NCBI RefSeq assembly: GCF_042237075.1 | Contig: NZ_JBCGDC010000029.1 | Coordinates: 9,429-73,428 of the forward strand | Length of the DNA stretch: 64,000 nucleotides | Direction of reading: 5' to 3' | From: Polymorphospora lycopeni | Lineage (GTDB): Bacteria > Actinomycetota > Actinomycetes > Mycobacteriales > Micromonosporaceae | Shown here: positions 8,593 through 16,481 of the stretch, in pieces | Layout of the letters: each line of letters opens with the position of its first letter | Position numbering within the stretch: position 1 is the stretch's first letter | Notes under the pieces: generated by a model | Told to the model about the DNA's origin: nothing | Databases searched by the model: none | Seen by the model: only the letters and a program-made list of their open reading frames with translations | Translations under genes and position numbers: made by a program

Positions 8593-8822
8593 GTCGACCT
8601 CCCTCCGCCGGCACGGGTGTGCGGGTTGCACGGTACGCCGCTCGGGCGGGGTCCGGCGGAAGGATCACGAGGGTGTGCCGGCGTGCCGACGGGGTGGCGC
8701 CGGGCGGACCGACCGCTTACAGGGGGGTGGGGTGCGAGCGGCCCGCCCGGCGCCGAGGGGCGGGGGTGGTGTCCAGGGGGTCATCCGTACGGGGATCGAC
8801 CGCTCGCAGCATTGTGGGCCGT

Positions 8823-8854
8823 TGGCCGGCCCGGCGGGAACCCCGGACCGGCCA
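8823..8854 (-). terminator. Hairpin terminator after aminotransferase gene
   Basis: TGGCCGG (8823-8829) pairs with CCGGCCA (8848-8854), extended by inner CCGG/CCGG pairing, 33 bp beyond the aminotransferase stop. The rest of the 8593-8886 gap shows no gene or other structure that I can support. Confidence 0.6.
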
Positions 8855-8886
8855 CGACGGCTCATTGTCAAAAATCCGACACAAAT

Positions 8887-9981
8887 TTAGCGGCGGACAG
8901 CCTCGACGGCAGCCGCCAGACGACGTACACCCTCGTCGATACGATCGGCGGTCACCGCCGAATACGCCAGCCGCAACGCGTGCTCTCCGCCCTCGGCGAC
9001 GAAGTCGCTGCCCTTGACGACCGCCACACCGCGCTCCTGCGCCGCGACGAACACGTCCGCCGCGAACACGTCGTCGGGCAGCTCGATCCAGAGGAAGTAA
9101 CCGCCGTCCGGCTCGGTGAACCGCACTCCCGGGATGTGCTCACGCAACGCGGCGGCCAGCAGGCCGGCCCGCTCACCGAGCGCGTCGCACACGGTGCGGA
9201 TCGACCGGTCGATGTCGCCGGAGACGCAGAACTGGTGGACGATGCCCTGCGCGACCATGCCGGGCGAGATGTAGAGGTTGGTGGCCCGCTTCGCGATGTC
9301 GGCGATCAGCGCCGCCGGCCCGACCAGGTAGCCGACCCGTACGCCCGGGCAGACCGTCTTGGTGAAGCTGGACGCGTGCACGACCACGCCCTGCTCGTCG
9401 AGGGAGAGCATCGACGGCAACGCCTCGCCCCGGAACCGGATGTCGGCGTACGGGTCGTCCTCGAAGATCGTGAAGCCGTACTCGACGGCGAGGGCGAGCA
9501 GGGCGCGGCGCTTCTCCAGCGACAGCGTCACCCCGGCCGGGTTCTGGTAGTTCGGGATGATGTGCGCCAGCTTCGGGCGCACTCCGGACTCCAGCAGCTT
9601 GCGCAGCTCGTCGGTGTCGACGCCGTCCGGCGTGATCGTGACGGCGTGCACCTCGGCACCCTGCTGCCGCAGGTTGAGCAGGGTCCGGTCGTACGTCGGC
9701 CGCTCCACCACGACCGCGTCGCCCTCACGCACCACGTGGTCGAAGAGGAACGCATCGGCCTGCAGCGACCCGTTGGTGATGAGCACCTGCTCCGGGGTCA
9801 CGCCGTGCTTGTCGGCGATCCACTTGCGCAGCGGCAGGTAGCCGACCGACGTGCCGTACGCGGTAAGGCCGGCCGGGTCGGCCTCGAAGGCGCGCACAGC
9901 CGCGGCCTTGAGCCCTTCGATGTCGACGATGTCCAGCGAGGGCGCCCCACGGGCGAAGGAGATCAACTGCTCGGCGGTCAT
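8887..9981 (-). CDS. PLP-dependent aminotransferase, class I/II (2-aminoadipate / MocR-like)
   Basis: Cytoplasmic fold-type I aminotransferase, 364 residues. The substrate strand block IIPNYQNPAGVTLS (142-155), the PLP aspartate in FEDDPYADIRF, and the Schiff-base Lys208 in SSFTKTVCPGVRVGY are all present. GSLQADAFLF is the cofactor-phosphate region. There is no N-terminal GntR winged helix, so it is the stand-alone enzyme rather than a MocR regulator. The start ATG at 9981 is preceded by GGAGAACC. Substrate is unresolved: 2-aminoadipate, aromatic or branched-chain acids are typical for the family. Confidence 0.88.
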   Translation of the reverse strand: MTAEQLISFARGAPSLDIVDIEGLKAAAVRAFEADPAGLTAYGTSVGYLPLRKWIADKHGVTPEQVLITNGSLQADAFLFDHVVREGDAVVVERPTYDRTLLNLRQQGAEVHAVTITPDGVDTDELRKLLESGVRPKLAHIIPNYQNPAGVTLSLEKRRALLALAVEYGFTIFEDDPYADIRFRGEALPSMLSLDEQGVVVHASSFTKTVCPGVRVGYLVGPAALIADIAKRATNLYISPGMVAQGIVHQFCVSGDIDRSIRTVCDALGERAGLLAAALREHIPGVRFTEPDGGYFLWIELPDDVFAADVFVAAQERGVAVVKGSDFVAEGGEHALRLAYSAVTADRIDEGVRRLAAAVEAVRR

Positions 9982-10107
9982 GGTTCTCCAGCCTACGGCC
10001 GCCGTCGCGCCCTTTTCCGGCGACCGGGCGAAGTCCGCATCCTGAGCAGTCCGGCGTGGGTCGCCTCGTCCTGTTCGAGGGTTCCCCCTGATCGCTACTG
10101 TCAGGGC

Positions 10108-10557
10108 GTGTCCACCGAGCCCCTCTCGTGCGCCGGAGCGTTGATCGTCGACGACGACGGCCGGATCTTCGTCCAGCGCCGGTCCGCCGCCCGCAAACTC
10201 TTCCCCAACTGCTGGGACGTGGTCGGCGGCCACGTCGAGCCCGGCGAGAGCATCGAGGACGCGCTGCAGCGCGAGGTGACCGAGGAGACCGGGTGGACCG
10301 TGTCACACGTGCTCGGTCTGGTCGGTGAATACACGTACGTCGGCGACGACGGCATCGCCCGGGTCGAGAGCGACTTCCTGGTCCGGGTCGACGGCGACCT
10401 GACCCGACCCCGGCTGGAGGCCGGCAAGCACACCGAGTTCCGCTGGCTCGCCGAGCACGAGACCGTCCTGCTCGACGAGCACCGGCACGTCAACGACGGG
10501 CTGATCCGGCGCATCGTCGAGGACGGGTTCGCGGCGCTGCACGTCATCGGCCTGTGA
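10108..10557 (+). CDS. Nudix hydrolase
   Basis: Protein of 149 residues hydrolysing a nucleoside diphosphate linked to X. The Nudix box is complete at residues 41-63: GHVEPGE then RE then EETGW. The GTG start at 10108 precedes the first strand (CAGALIVDDDGRIFVQRR). The stop overlaps the ATG of the next gene in an ATGA arrangement, indicating translational coupling. Pyrophosphohydrolase specificity cannot be assigned. Confidence 0.9.
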   Translation: MSTEPLSCAGALIVDDDGRIFVQRRSAARKLFPNCWDVVGGHVEPGESIEDALQREVTEETGWTVSHVLGLVGEYTYVGDDGIARVESDFLVRVDGDLTRPRLEAGKHTEFRWLAEHETVLLDEHRHVNDGLIRRIVEDGFAALHVIGL

Positions 10558-11306
10558 TCGACCCTGTCCCGCTCGACCCGCCGGGCTTCGCCGCCCTGGT
10601 CGCGCCGGCCGTCGACCGGCTCGTCGTCGGCACCGCCGCGACCGGCTGGGAGCGCGGCGGCGCGGCCCTGAGCCAGCGGTACGGCGGGCCGGCGGCGACC
10701 GGCTTCCTGATGGAGTTCCGCACCCGGCTCGCGGCGCCGGGCGGCACCGTCAGCGCCCCCGGCTTCGCCGCCGTCACCCGCCACCGCGACCCGGTGCGTT
10801 GCCAACGTGGCCTCGACAAGCAGGTCGCGTACGCGATGATCCACCGCACCACGGAGGGCGGGTTGCAGGCCACCGAACGCGGCCGGACCTACCTCGCCGA
10901 GGTCTACGAACTGCACGCCCGGATCACCGGCGAACTGTGGGAGCAGCGGCACGGCGGGCGGGTCGCCCGGCTGGTCGACGTACTCGGGGTGCTGGTCACC
11001 GAGGCGGCGCGCGACGGTGGCGACGCCTTCGGCGCGCTGGCCCCGCCGTACGAGCCGGACGGCTGCCCGCCCGGGGTGCTGCTGCTCAACCGGCTGAGCG
11101 TGCTGCGCCAGCACCGGGCCGACGCCCACGCCGCCGCCTGGACCGCCGCCGGCCACACCCGGCTCACCATCGCCGACCTGCCACCCGGCCCGGAACGCCT
11201 GGCCATCGAGCAGGAGACCGATCGCCGCTCCGCCGCCCCCTACGCCGCGCTGGCGCCGGAAGCCCGCCTCCGCCTCCTGGCCGATCTGGCCGCCCTCCCC
11301 ACCTGA
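10554..11306 (+). CDS. Uncharacterised protein, possible SCO6745-type helical family
   Basis: Product of 250 residues coupled to the Nudix gene by a 4-bp overlap. The second half contains VLLLNRLSVLRQHRADAHAAAWTAAG, which resembles the LReHRgDgH block of actinobacterial SCO6745-type (HTH_67) proteins; the rest diverges. It is Ala/Arg rich, probably all-helical, with no signal peptide or membrane segment. The family link is tentative and the function unknown. Confidence 0.6.
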   Translation: MIDPVPLDPPGFAALVAPAVDRLVVGTAATGWERGGAALSQRYGGPAATGFLMEFRTRLAAPGGTVSAPGFAAVTRHRDPVRCQRGLDKQVAYAMIHRTTEGGLQATERGRTYLAEVYELHARITGELWEQRHGGRVARLVDVLGVLVTEAARDGGDAFGALAPPYEPDGCPPGVLLLNRLSVLRQHRADAHAAAWTAAGHTRLTIADLPPGPERLAIEQETDRRSAAPYAALAPEARLRLLADLAALPT

Positions 11307-11340
11307 CCCGTTTTTCCTTGATCGCCCCTATCCGCCGGCC

Positions 11341-11428
11341 CCTCCAAGATCCCCGTGATCAGGGAATAAGCCGCGCGTGTCGTCGGCGCGGCGCGGCTCC
11401 AGGTCCCTGATCACCCGGATCTTGGAGG
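11341..11428. repeat. Palindromic intergenic element, copy A
   Basis: Inverted arms of 25 bp (11341-11365 and 11404-11428) match at 23 positions and contain GTGATCAGGGA / TCCCTGATCAC. The 38-bp centre carries GCGCGTGTCGTCGGCG. The same arm core and central core recur at 14037-14124 and 49784-49865, so this is a dispersed REP-like or terminator-like element. It separates the Nudix operon from the nucleotidyltransferase operon. Confidence 0.8.
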
Positions 11429-11515
11429 GCCGCCCGACCGCCACGACCGGTGGACCGGTTGGTGTGGCGGATATCCTCCGTCCGTCAGGTGTTCACCTTC
11501 AGAGAGGATCTCGTG

Positions 11516-12247
11516 ATGATCGGTCTGGTGCTCGCCGCCGGTGCGGGCCGCCGGCTGCGCCCTTACACCGACACCCTGCCCAAGGCCCTGGTGCCGGTCG
11601 ATGGCGACACCACGATCCTCGACATCGCGCTGCGCAACCTCGCCGAGGTCGGCCTCACCGACGTCACGGTCGTCGTCGGCTACGCCGCCGGCGCGGTCGA
11701 GGACCGCAAGGCCGGCTTCGAGCGGCGCTACGGCGTCAAGCTGACCCTCGTGCACAACGACCGGGCCGAGGAGTGGAACAACGCATACTCGCTCTGGCTC
11801 GCCCGCGACCGGTTCGCGCAGGGCGCGCTGCTGGTCAACGGCGACACCGTCCACCCGGTCGGGATCGAGAAGACCCTGCTCGCCGAACGCGGACCGGGCA
11901 TCCTGCTCGCCATCGACAACGTCAAGCGGCTCGCCGACGAGGAAATGAAGACGACCTTCGACGCGTCCGGCCAGCTCACCCGAATCACCAAGCTGATGGA
12001 CCCGGCCGCCGCGTTCGGGGAGTACATCGGGGCGACGGTGATCGAGCCGCACGCCGCCGCCGGCCTGGCCGAGGCGCTGGAGGCGACCTGGCGGCGCGAC
12101 CCCAACCTCTACTACGAGGACGGCTACCAGGAATACGCCGACCGTGGCGGCGAGGTACGCGCGGCCACCATCGGCGAGGTCGACTGGGTGGAGGTCGACA
12201 ACCACGACGACCTGGCCCGGGCGCGGGAGATCGCGTGCCGTTACTAG
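11516..12247 (+). CDS. Sugar/choline-phosphate nucleotidyltransferase family protein
   Basis: NTP-transferase of 243 residues that activates a phosphorylated alcohol or sugar with a nucleotide. The loop LAAGAGRRLRP (6-16), Lys23 in LPKALVPV and metal Asp in VNGDT (108-111) are standard. The block EEWNNAYSLWLAR is characteristic of the LicC-like phosphocholine cytidylyltransferase branch. GAGAGGA precedes the ATG at 11516 (a GTG at 11513 is adjacent). It overlaps the next gene by 13 bp, and that gene overlaps a CDP-alcohol phosphotransferase, so CTP is the likely nucleotide and a polyol phosphate the likely substrate (inference). Confidence 0.85.
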   Translation: MIGLVLAAGAGRRLRPYTDTLPKALVPVDGDTTILDIALRNLAEVGLTDVTVVVGYAAGAVEDRKAGFERRYGVKLTLVHNDRAEEWNNAYSLWLARDRFAQGALLVNGDTVHPVGIEKTLLAERGPGILLAIDNVKRLADEEMKTTFDASGQLTRITKLMDPAAAFGEYIGATVIEPHAAAGLAEALEATWRRDPNLYYEDGYQEYADRGGEVRAATIGEVDWVEVDNHDDLARAREIACRY

Positions 12248-13302
12248 CCCGGACCGTCAGCACGCCGCTGGCCATCGAGGTACGCCGCGGCGCCGTCGCC
12301 GAACTCGGCGCCCTGCTCGCCGACCGGCGGATCTCGGCCGGCGGCGATGTCGCCCTGGTCGTCGGCCCCGGACAGGGCGAGCGGATCGCCGACCTGTGCC
12401 TGCCCGGGCTGCACCGGGCCGACCTGTTCACCGTCGCCGGCGGCACCCTCGACGCCGCCAACCAGCTCGGCGACCGGTTACGCGAGCGGTCGTACGACGC
12501 CGTCGTCGGCATCGGCGGCGGCAAGACCATCGACACCGCCAAATACGCCGCCAGCCGGCTCGCGATCCCGATGGTGTCGGTGGCGACCAGCCTCGCCAAC
12601 GACGGGATCGCCTCCCCGGTCGCCTCCCTCGACCACGGCACCGGCAAGGGCTCCTACGGCACCCACGTGCCGATCGCCATCGTGGTCGACCTCGACTTCG
12701 TCGAGAACGGGCCGGACCGGCAGACCCAGGCCGGGATCGGCGACGCCGTCAGCAACATCAACGCGGTCGCGGACTGGGAACTCGCGCACCGGGTCCGGGC
12801 CGAGCCGATCGACGGACTCGCCGTGACGCTGGCGCGTACCGGCGCCGAGGCGCTGGTCAACCACCCCGGCAAGATCACCGACGACGGCTTCCTGACCACG
12901 CTCGCGGAAGCACTCATCCTCGGCGGGATCTCGATGGCGGTCTGCGGCTCCAGCCGCCCCGCCAGCGGCGGCTGCCACGAGATCTCCCACGCCATCGACC
13001 ACCTCCACCCCGGCACCGGCTCGCACGGCGAGCAGGTCGGGCTCGGCGCGCTCTTCTGCACCTTCCTGCGCGACGAGCCGGAACGGTTCGGGCAACTCGC
13101 GCTCTGCCTGCGCCGGCACGGCCTGCCCGTACACCCGGCCGACCTGGGACTCACCGACGAGCAGTTCGTCGATGTCGTCGCCCACGCGCCGGCCACCCGG
13201 CCGGACCGCTACACCGTCCTCGAACACCTCGCGATGGGGCCCGACGAGATCCGTAGGCGGCTGGCAGACTACGCCGATGCACTCCGCGACCATGCCGGTT
13301 GA
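12235..13302 (+). CDS. Iron/zinc alcohol dehydrogenase family, glycerol-1-phosphate dehydrogenase-like
   Basis: Protein of 355 residues from the family that includes archaeal and bacterial sn-glycerol-1-phosphate dehydrogenases (EgsA/AraM) and dehydroquinate synthase. The dinucleotide loop is GIGGGKTID (92-100). The substrate block is SLANDGIASP. Probable metal ligands are Asp170 (GIGDAVSN), His252 (CHEISHAID) and His264 (SHGEQ). The GTG start overlaps the nucleotidyltransferase end. It would reduce dihydroxyacetone phosphate or a related keto-phosphate; the product would feed its two operon neighbours (inference). True specificity is not readable. Confidence 0.85.
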   Translation: MPLLARTVSTPLAIEVRRGAVAELGALLADRRISAGGDVALVVGPGQGERIADLCLPGLHRADLFTVAGGTLDAANQLGDRLRERSYDAVVGIGGGKTIDTAKYAASRLAIPMVSVATSLANDGIASPVASLDHGTGKGSYGTHVPIAIVVDLDFVENGPDRQTQAGIGDAVSNINAVADWELAHRVRAEPIDGLAVTLARTGAEALVNHPGKITDDGFLTTLAEALILGGISMAVCGSSRPASGGCHEISHAIDHLHPGTGSHGEQVGLGALFCTFLRDEPERFGQLALCLRRHGLPVHPADLGLTDEQFVDVVAHAPATRPDRYTVLEHLAMGPDEIRRRLADYADALRDHAG

Positions 13303-14002
13303 TCTTCCCCGGCCGACGTTCAACGACTTCTACCGCGTCAACCGTGGTGGTGGGCTGTTCAGCGAGGCACTGAGCCAGCGGCTGGGCGCCGCCTTCGCCC
13401 TGACCGGCCAGCGCTTCGGGCTCAGCCCCACCGCGCTGACGCTGACCAACCTGGTCATCGGCCTGTCGGCCTCGGTCGCGGTGATCGCGCTCGCCGGGCC
13501 GGTCGCGGACGGGTCCCTGCCGGCCTGGGTGGTCGGGCTGGTCGCGCTGGTCGGCTGGCAGATCGCATACGCCCTGGACTGCGCGGACGGTCAGTTGGCC
13601 CGGGTCACCGGCAAGGGCAGCGCGGCCGGCGCCCGGATCGACATCCTCTGTGACGTGGCCGCCCAGATCGCCCTGGTCACCGCACTGTCCGCGACCACGG
13701 TCGCACAACGGCCCGATACTCCGGTCTGGCTGGTCGCGGTGTTCGCCGGCACCTGGATGGTCAACCTGGTGACGTCGGTGCTCCAGTCCGGAGACAACGC
13801 GGCCAGCATGGTCACCTCGACGTCGCTTCCGGTGCGCCTGGTGAAGCTGATCCGCGACTACGGCGCGGTGATCTTCGTGGCCGCGCTGGTCCTGCTGTTC
13901 GCCCCGGCGCTGACGGTGTGGCTGATCGCCGCCTTCAGCCTGGTCAACGGTGGCTTCCTGCTGGCGAGCATCGCCTTCTCCGCCCGCGCCGCCGTCCGCT
14001 AG
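13277..14002 (+). CDS. CDP-alcohol phosphatidyltransferase family protein
   Basis: Integral membrane enzyme of 241 residues, last gene of the three-gene operon. The full catalytic signature D-x2-DG-x2-AR-x8-G-x3-D-x3-D is met by D101, D104, G105, A108, R109, G118, D122 and D126. About six hydrophobic helices surround it. The family transfers a phospho-alcohol between a CDP carrier and an acceptor hydroxyl, usually for phospholipids. The start ATG at 13277 overlaps the dehydrogenase by 26 bp; an ATG at 13292 is also possible. Confidence 0.88.
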   Translation: MHSATMPVDLPRPTFNDFYRVNRGGGLFSEALSQRLGAAFALTGQRFGLSPTALTLTNLVIGLSASVAVIALAGPVADGSLPAWVVGLVALVGWQIAYALDCADGQLARVTGKGSAAGARIDILCDVAAQIALVTALSATTVAQRPDTPVWLVAVFAGTWMVNLVTSVLQSGDNAASMVTSTSLPVRLVKLIRDYGAVIFVAALVLLFAPALTVWLIAAFSLVNGGFLLASIAFSARAAVR

Positions 14003-14036
14003 ACCGCGTCCCTACCGCCCCGCTCGCTGTTGGGGC

Positions 14037-14124
14037 GCCCCGAGATCCGCGTGATCAGGGAGTTCGTGCCGCCACCCGCCGACGGCACGCGCAAATCAAC
14101 CCCTGATCACGCGGATCTCGGGGC
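14037..14124. repeat. Palindromic intergenic element, copy B (perfect arms)
   Basis: Arms 14037-14060 and 14101-14124 form a perfect 24-bp inverted repeat containing GCGTGATCAGGG, around a 40-bp centre. In reverse orientation the centre carries GCGCGTGCCGTCGGCG, matching copies A and C. The right arm supplies the last codons and the stop of the glycosyltransferase gene on the minus strand, and the element lies between two convergent genes, so it may act as a terminator. Confidence 0.85.
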
Positions 14125-15291
14125 GGACATGTTGCCGTACACGTCGAGCAGTTGCTTGGTGACCACGTCGGGGTGGAAGGTGCGTTCGTAGCGGGAGCGG
14201 GCGACCGCCGACAGTTCAGCCGCACCGGCCCGGGCCACCGCGAGCGCGGCCGACATCGCCGCCGGCTCCGCCGGCACCACCCACCCCGCCGGCACCTCGC
14301 CGGACCCGTCGGCGCCGAGCAGGTAGGGGATGCCGCCGAGCGCGGTGCCCAACACCGGCCGGCCGGCCGCGAACGCCTCAATCACCACCGTCGGCAGCAC
14401 GTCGTGCCAGGTCGACGCGGCGACCACGACCGCCGAGGCCCGCAGCGCCCGGCGTACGCCGTCCCGGTCGAGCGGCCCCAGGAACTCGACGTCCGACCGG
14501 TTCGCCGCGACCTCTTCGGCCAGCGACCGCAACTCGCCGTCACCGGCGATCCGCAGCGGTCCCAGTGCCCCGTCGGGGTGCCGCCGCCACGCGTCCAGCA
14601 GCAGCCCGAGCCCCTTCTCCGGCGACAACCGGCCGAGGAACAGGAACCCGTCGCCGAGCGGAGCCGGCGGTCCCGGGTCGGGGATCGCGTTCGGCTTGAC
14701 CACGATCCGGTCGGCCGGCACCCCGTAGTCGACCAGATGGTCCTTGATCGCCGAGGTCAACGCGATGTAGCGGTCCACCGACTTCCACGTCGGCCGGTGC
14801 ACCGCCAGCGTCGTGGCCATCAGGGCGCTCTGCGCCCGTGAGTCCCGGTAGCACCGGTTCACCACCGCCGGCAGCCCGAACGCCTTGCCGCGGCAGTCCT
14901 GGCAGATCTTCCCGTCCCGGAAGTAGAGCCCCGACGAGCACACCTGCCGGTAGTTGTGCACGGTCTGCACGACCGGCACGCCGTGCCGGTGCGCGGTCCG
15001 CACGATCCAGGGCGAGATCAACGGGTACGGGTTGTGCAGGTGCAGCACGTCCGGCCGATGCTCGGTGATCAGCCGGGTCAGGTCCTGCTGCGCCTTCGGC
15101 GCGTAGATCGGCGAGAGCGGCAGCAGCGCCTTGCCGGCCTTCGACATCGACGGGATCTCGTCGGAGCTGCGCAGGAACGGCAGCACCTCGACACCGGCCG
15201 CCGTCAACTGGTCGATCTCCAGGTCGACGATGATGTTCTCGCCGGACGGCTGCGCCTGCCGGTAGCGGTTGTGCGCCACCACGACCTTCAC
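14107..15291 (-). CDS. Glycosyltransferase family 4
   Basis: GT-B retaining glycosyltransferase of about 394 residues. The N-terminal half begins KVVVAHNRY with an SGEN acceptor loop and DVLHLHNPYPL. A Cys-rich insert (QVCSSGLYFRDGKICQDC) is typical of this GT4 subgroup. The donor-binding C-terminal half has FLGRLSPEKGL and the E-x7-E motif region PTVVIEAFAAGRPVLGT. GTG 15291 is preferred by analogy with MKVxVAHNRY starts; GTG 15303 is possible. The gene ends inside a palindromic repeat. Likely adds sugar to an envelope polysaccharide or lipid; the donor is unknown. Confidence 0.88.
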   Translation of the reverse strand: MKVVVAHNRYRQAQPSGENIIVDLEIDQLTAAGVEVLPFLRSSDEIPSMSKAGKALLPLSPIYAPKAQQDLTRLITEHRPDVLHLHNPYPLISPWIVRTAHRHGVPVVQTVHNYRQVCSSGLYFRDGKICQDCRGKAFGLPAVVNRCYRDSRAQSALMATTLAVHRPTWKSVDRYIALTSAIKDHLVDYGVPADRIVVKPNAIPDPGPPAPLGDGFLFLGRLSPEKGLGLLLDAWRRHPDGALGPLRIAGDGELRSLAEEVAANRSDVEFLGPLDRDGVRRALRASAVVVAASTWHDVLPTVVIEAFAAGRPVLGTALGGIPYLLGADGSGEVPAGWVVPAEPAAMSAALAVARAGAAELSAVARSRYERTFHPDVVTKQLLDVYGNMSAPRSA

Positions 15292-15350
15292 CGCGCCACC
15301 CACCCGTCTGTTCCACCTGCCCGGTCGCGCCAGAGGCTACCTTTGATGAC

Positions 15351-16211
15351 GTGCCCGAACTACCCGAGGTCGAAGCACTCGGCGCCTACCTGCGAGAGCG
15401 CGCTGTCGGCCGGCGTGTCGAGCGGGTCGAGATCGCGGCGATCAGCGCCCTGAAGACGTACGACCCACCGCCGGCGGCGGCCGCCGGCCGTACCGTGGTC
15501 GGCGCCACCCGGCACGGCAAGTTCCTCGACGTGGTCCTCGACGGCGACCTGCATCTGGCCGTGCACCTGGCCCGGGCCGGCTGGCTCCACTACCGTGACT
15601 CGTTCGCCTCACCCGCCCCGCTCAAGCCGGGCAAGGGCCCGATCGCGGTCCGGGTACGCCTCGACGACGGCTCCGGCTTCGACCTGACCGAGGCCGGCAC
15701 CCAGAAAAAGCTGGCCACCTACCTGGTGACCGATCCGGCCCAGGTGCCCGGCGTGGCGAAACTCGGCCCGGACGCGCTGGCCGCCGACCTCGCCACCTTC
15801 GGCGACCGCGTCCGCGGCCGGCGCGGCCAGATCAAGGGCGTGCTCACCGACCAGTCGGTGCTCTCCGGAGTCGGCAACGCCTACTCGGACGAGATCCTGC
15901 ACGCGGCGAAACTGTCTCCGTTCGCGATCTCCAGCCGGCTCACCGACGAGCAACTGGCCACCCTGCACGGCGCCACCCGCGAGGTGCTCACCGACGCGGT
16001 CACCCGGTCGGTCGGGCAGCGGGCCGCGACCCTCAAGGGCGAGAAACGCTCCGGGCTCAAGGTGCACGCGCGCACCGGACTGCCGTGCCCGGTGTGCGGT
16101 GACACCGTACGGGAGGTGTCCTTCGCCGACTCCAGCCTCCAGTACTGCCCCACCTGCCAGACCGGCGGCAAGCCACTCGCTGACCGTAGGTTGTCCCGAC
16201 TTGTGCGGTAA
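15351..16211 (+). CDS. Fpg/Nei family DNA glycosylase
   Basis: Base-excision repair glycosylase/AP lyase, 286 residues. The N-terminus PELPEVEALG provides the catalytic Pro2 and Glu3. RHGKFLDVVLD contains the conserved hairpin Lys. QSVLSGVGNAYSDEIL is the helix-two-turn-helix that grips DNA, and the C-terminal zinc finger is CPVC..YCPTCQTGG (Cys 246, 249, 266, 269). The GTG start gives the processed Pro needed for catalysis. It is divergent from the glycosyltransferase gene. Confidence 0.92.
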   Translation: MPELPEVEALGAYLRERAVGRRVERVEIAAISALKTYDPPPAAAAGRTVVGATRHGKFLDVVLDGDLHLAVHLARAGWLHYRDSFASPAPLKPGKGPIAVRVRLDDGSGFDLTEAGTQKKLATYLVTDPAQVPGVAKLGPDALAADLATFGDRVRGRRGQIKGVLTDQSVLSGVGNAYSDEILHAAKLSPFAISSRLTDEQLATLHGATREVLTDAVTRSVGQRAATLKGEKRSGLKVHARTGLPCPVCGDTVREVSFADSSLQYCPTCQTGGKPLADRRLSRLVR

Positions 16212-16481
16212 GTAACAGCGGCGCTGTCACGCTGAGGGAAACGTCCGCGAAGCGATGAACCACGCACAACGGAGACTTCCCACGGCATCATCCATCGGTA
16301 TAGTGACCCGGTCCGCGCGTCAGTCCGCGGCGAAACCACAGGGGCCACGCCGGTGTGACAGCCCGGCGTAATGTCTCCCGGGTCACCGTCCACGAACGGT
16401 CACCATGCAAGACTTGAGCGGTGGCGACCCGGACCTCGGTGGCTTCGGGCGGCACGTGTCATACGGGAGGACGTAGGTGAG

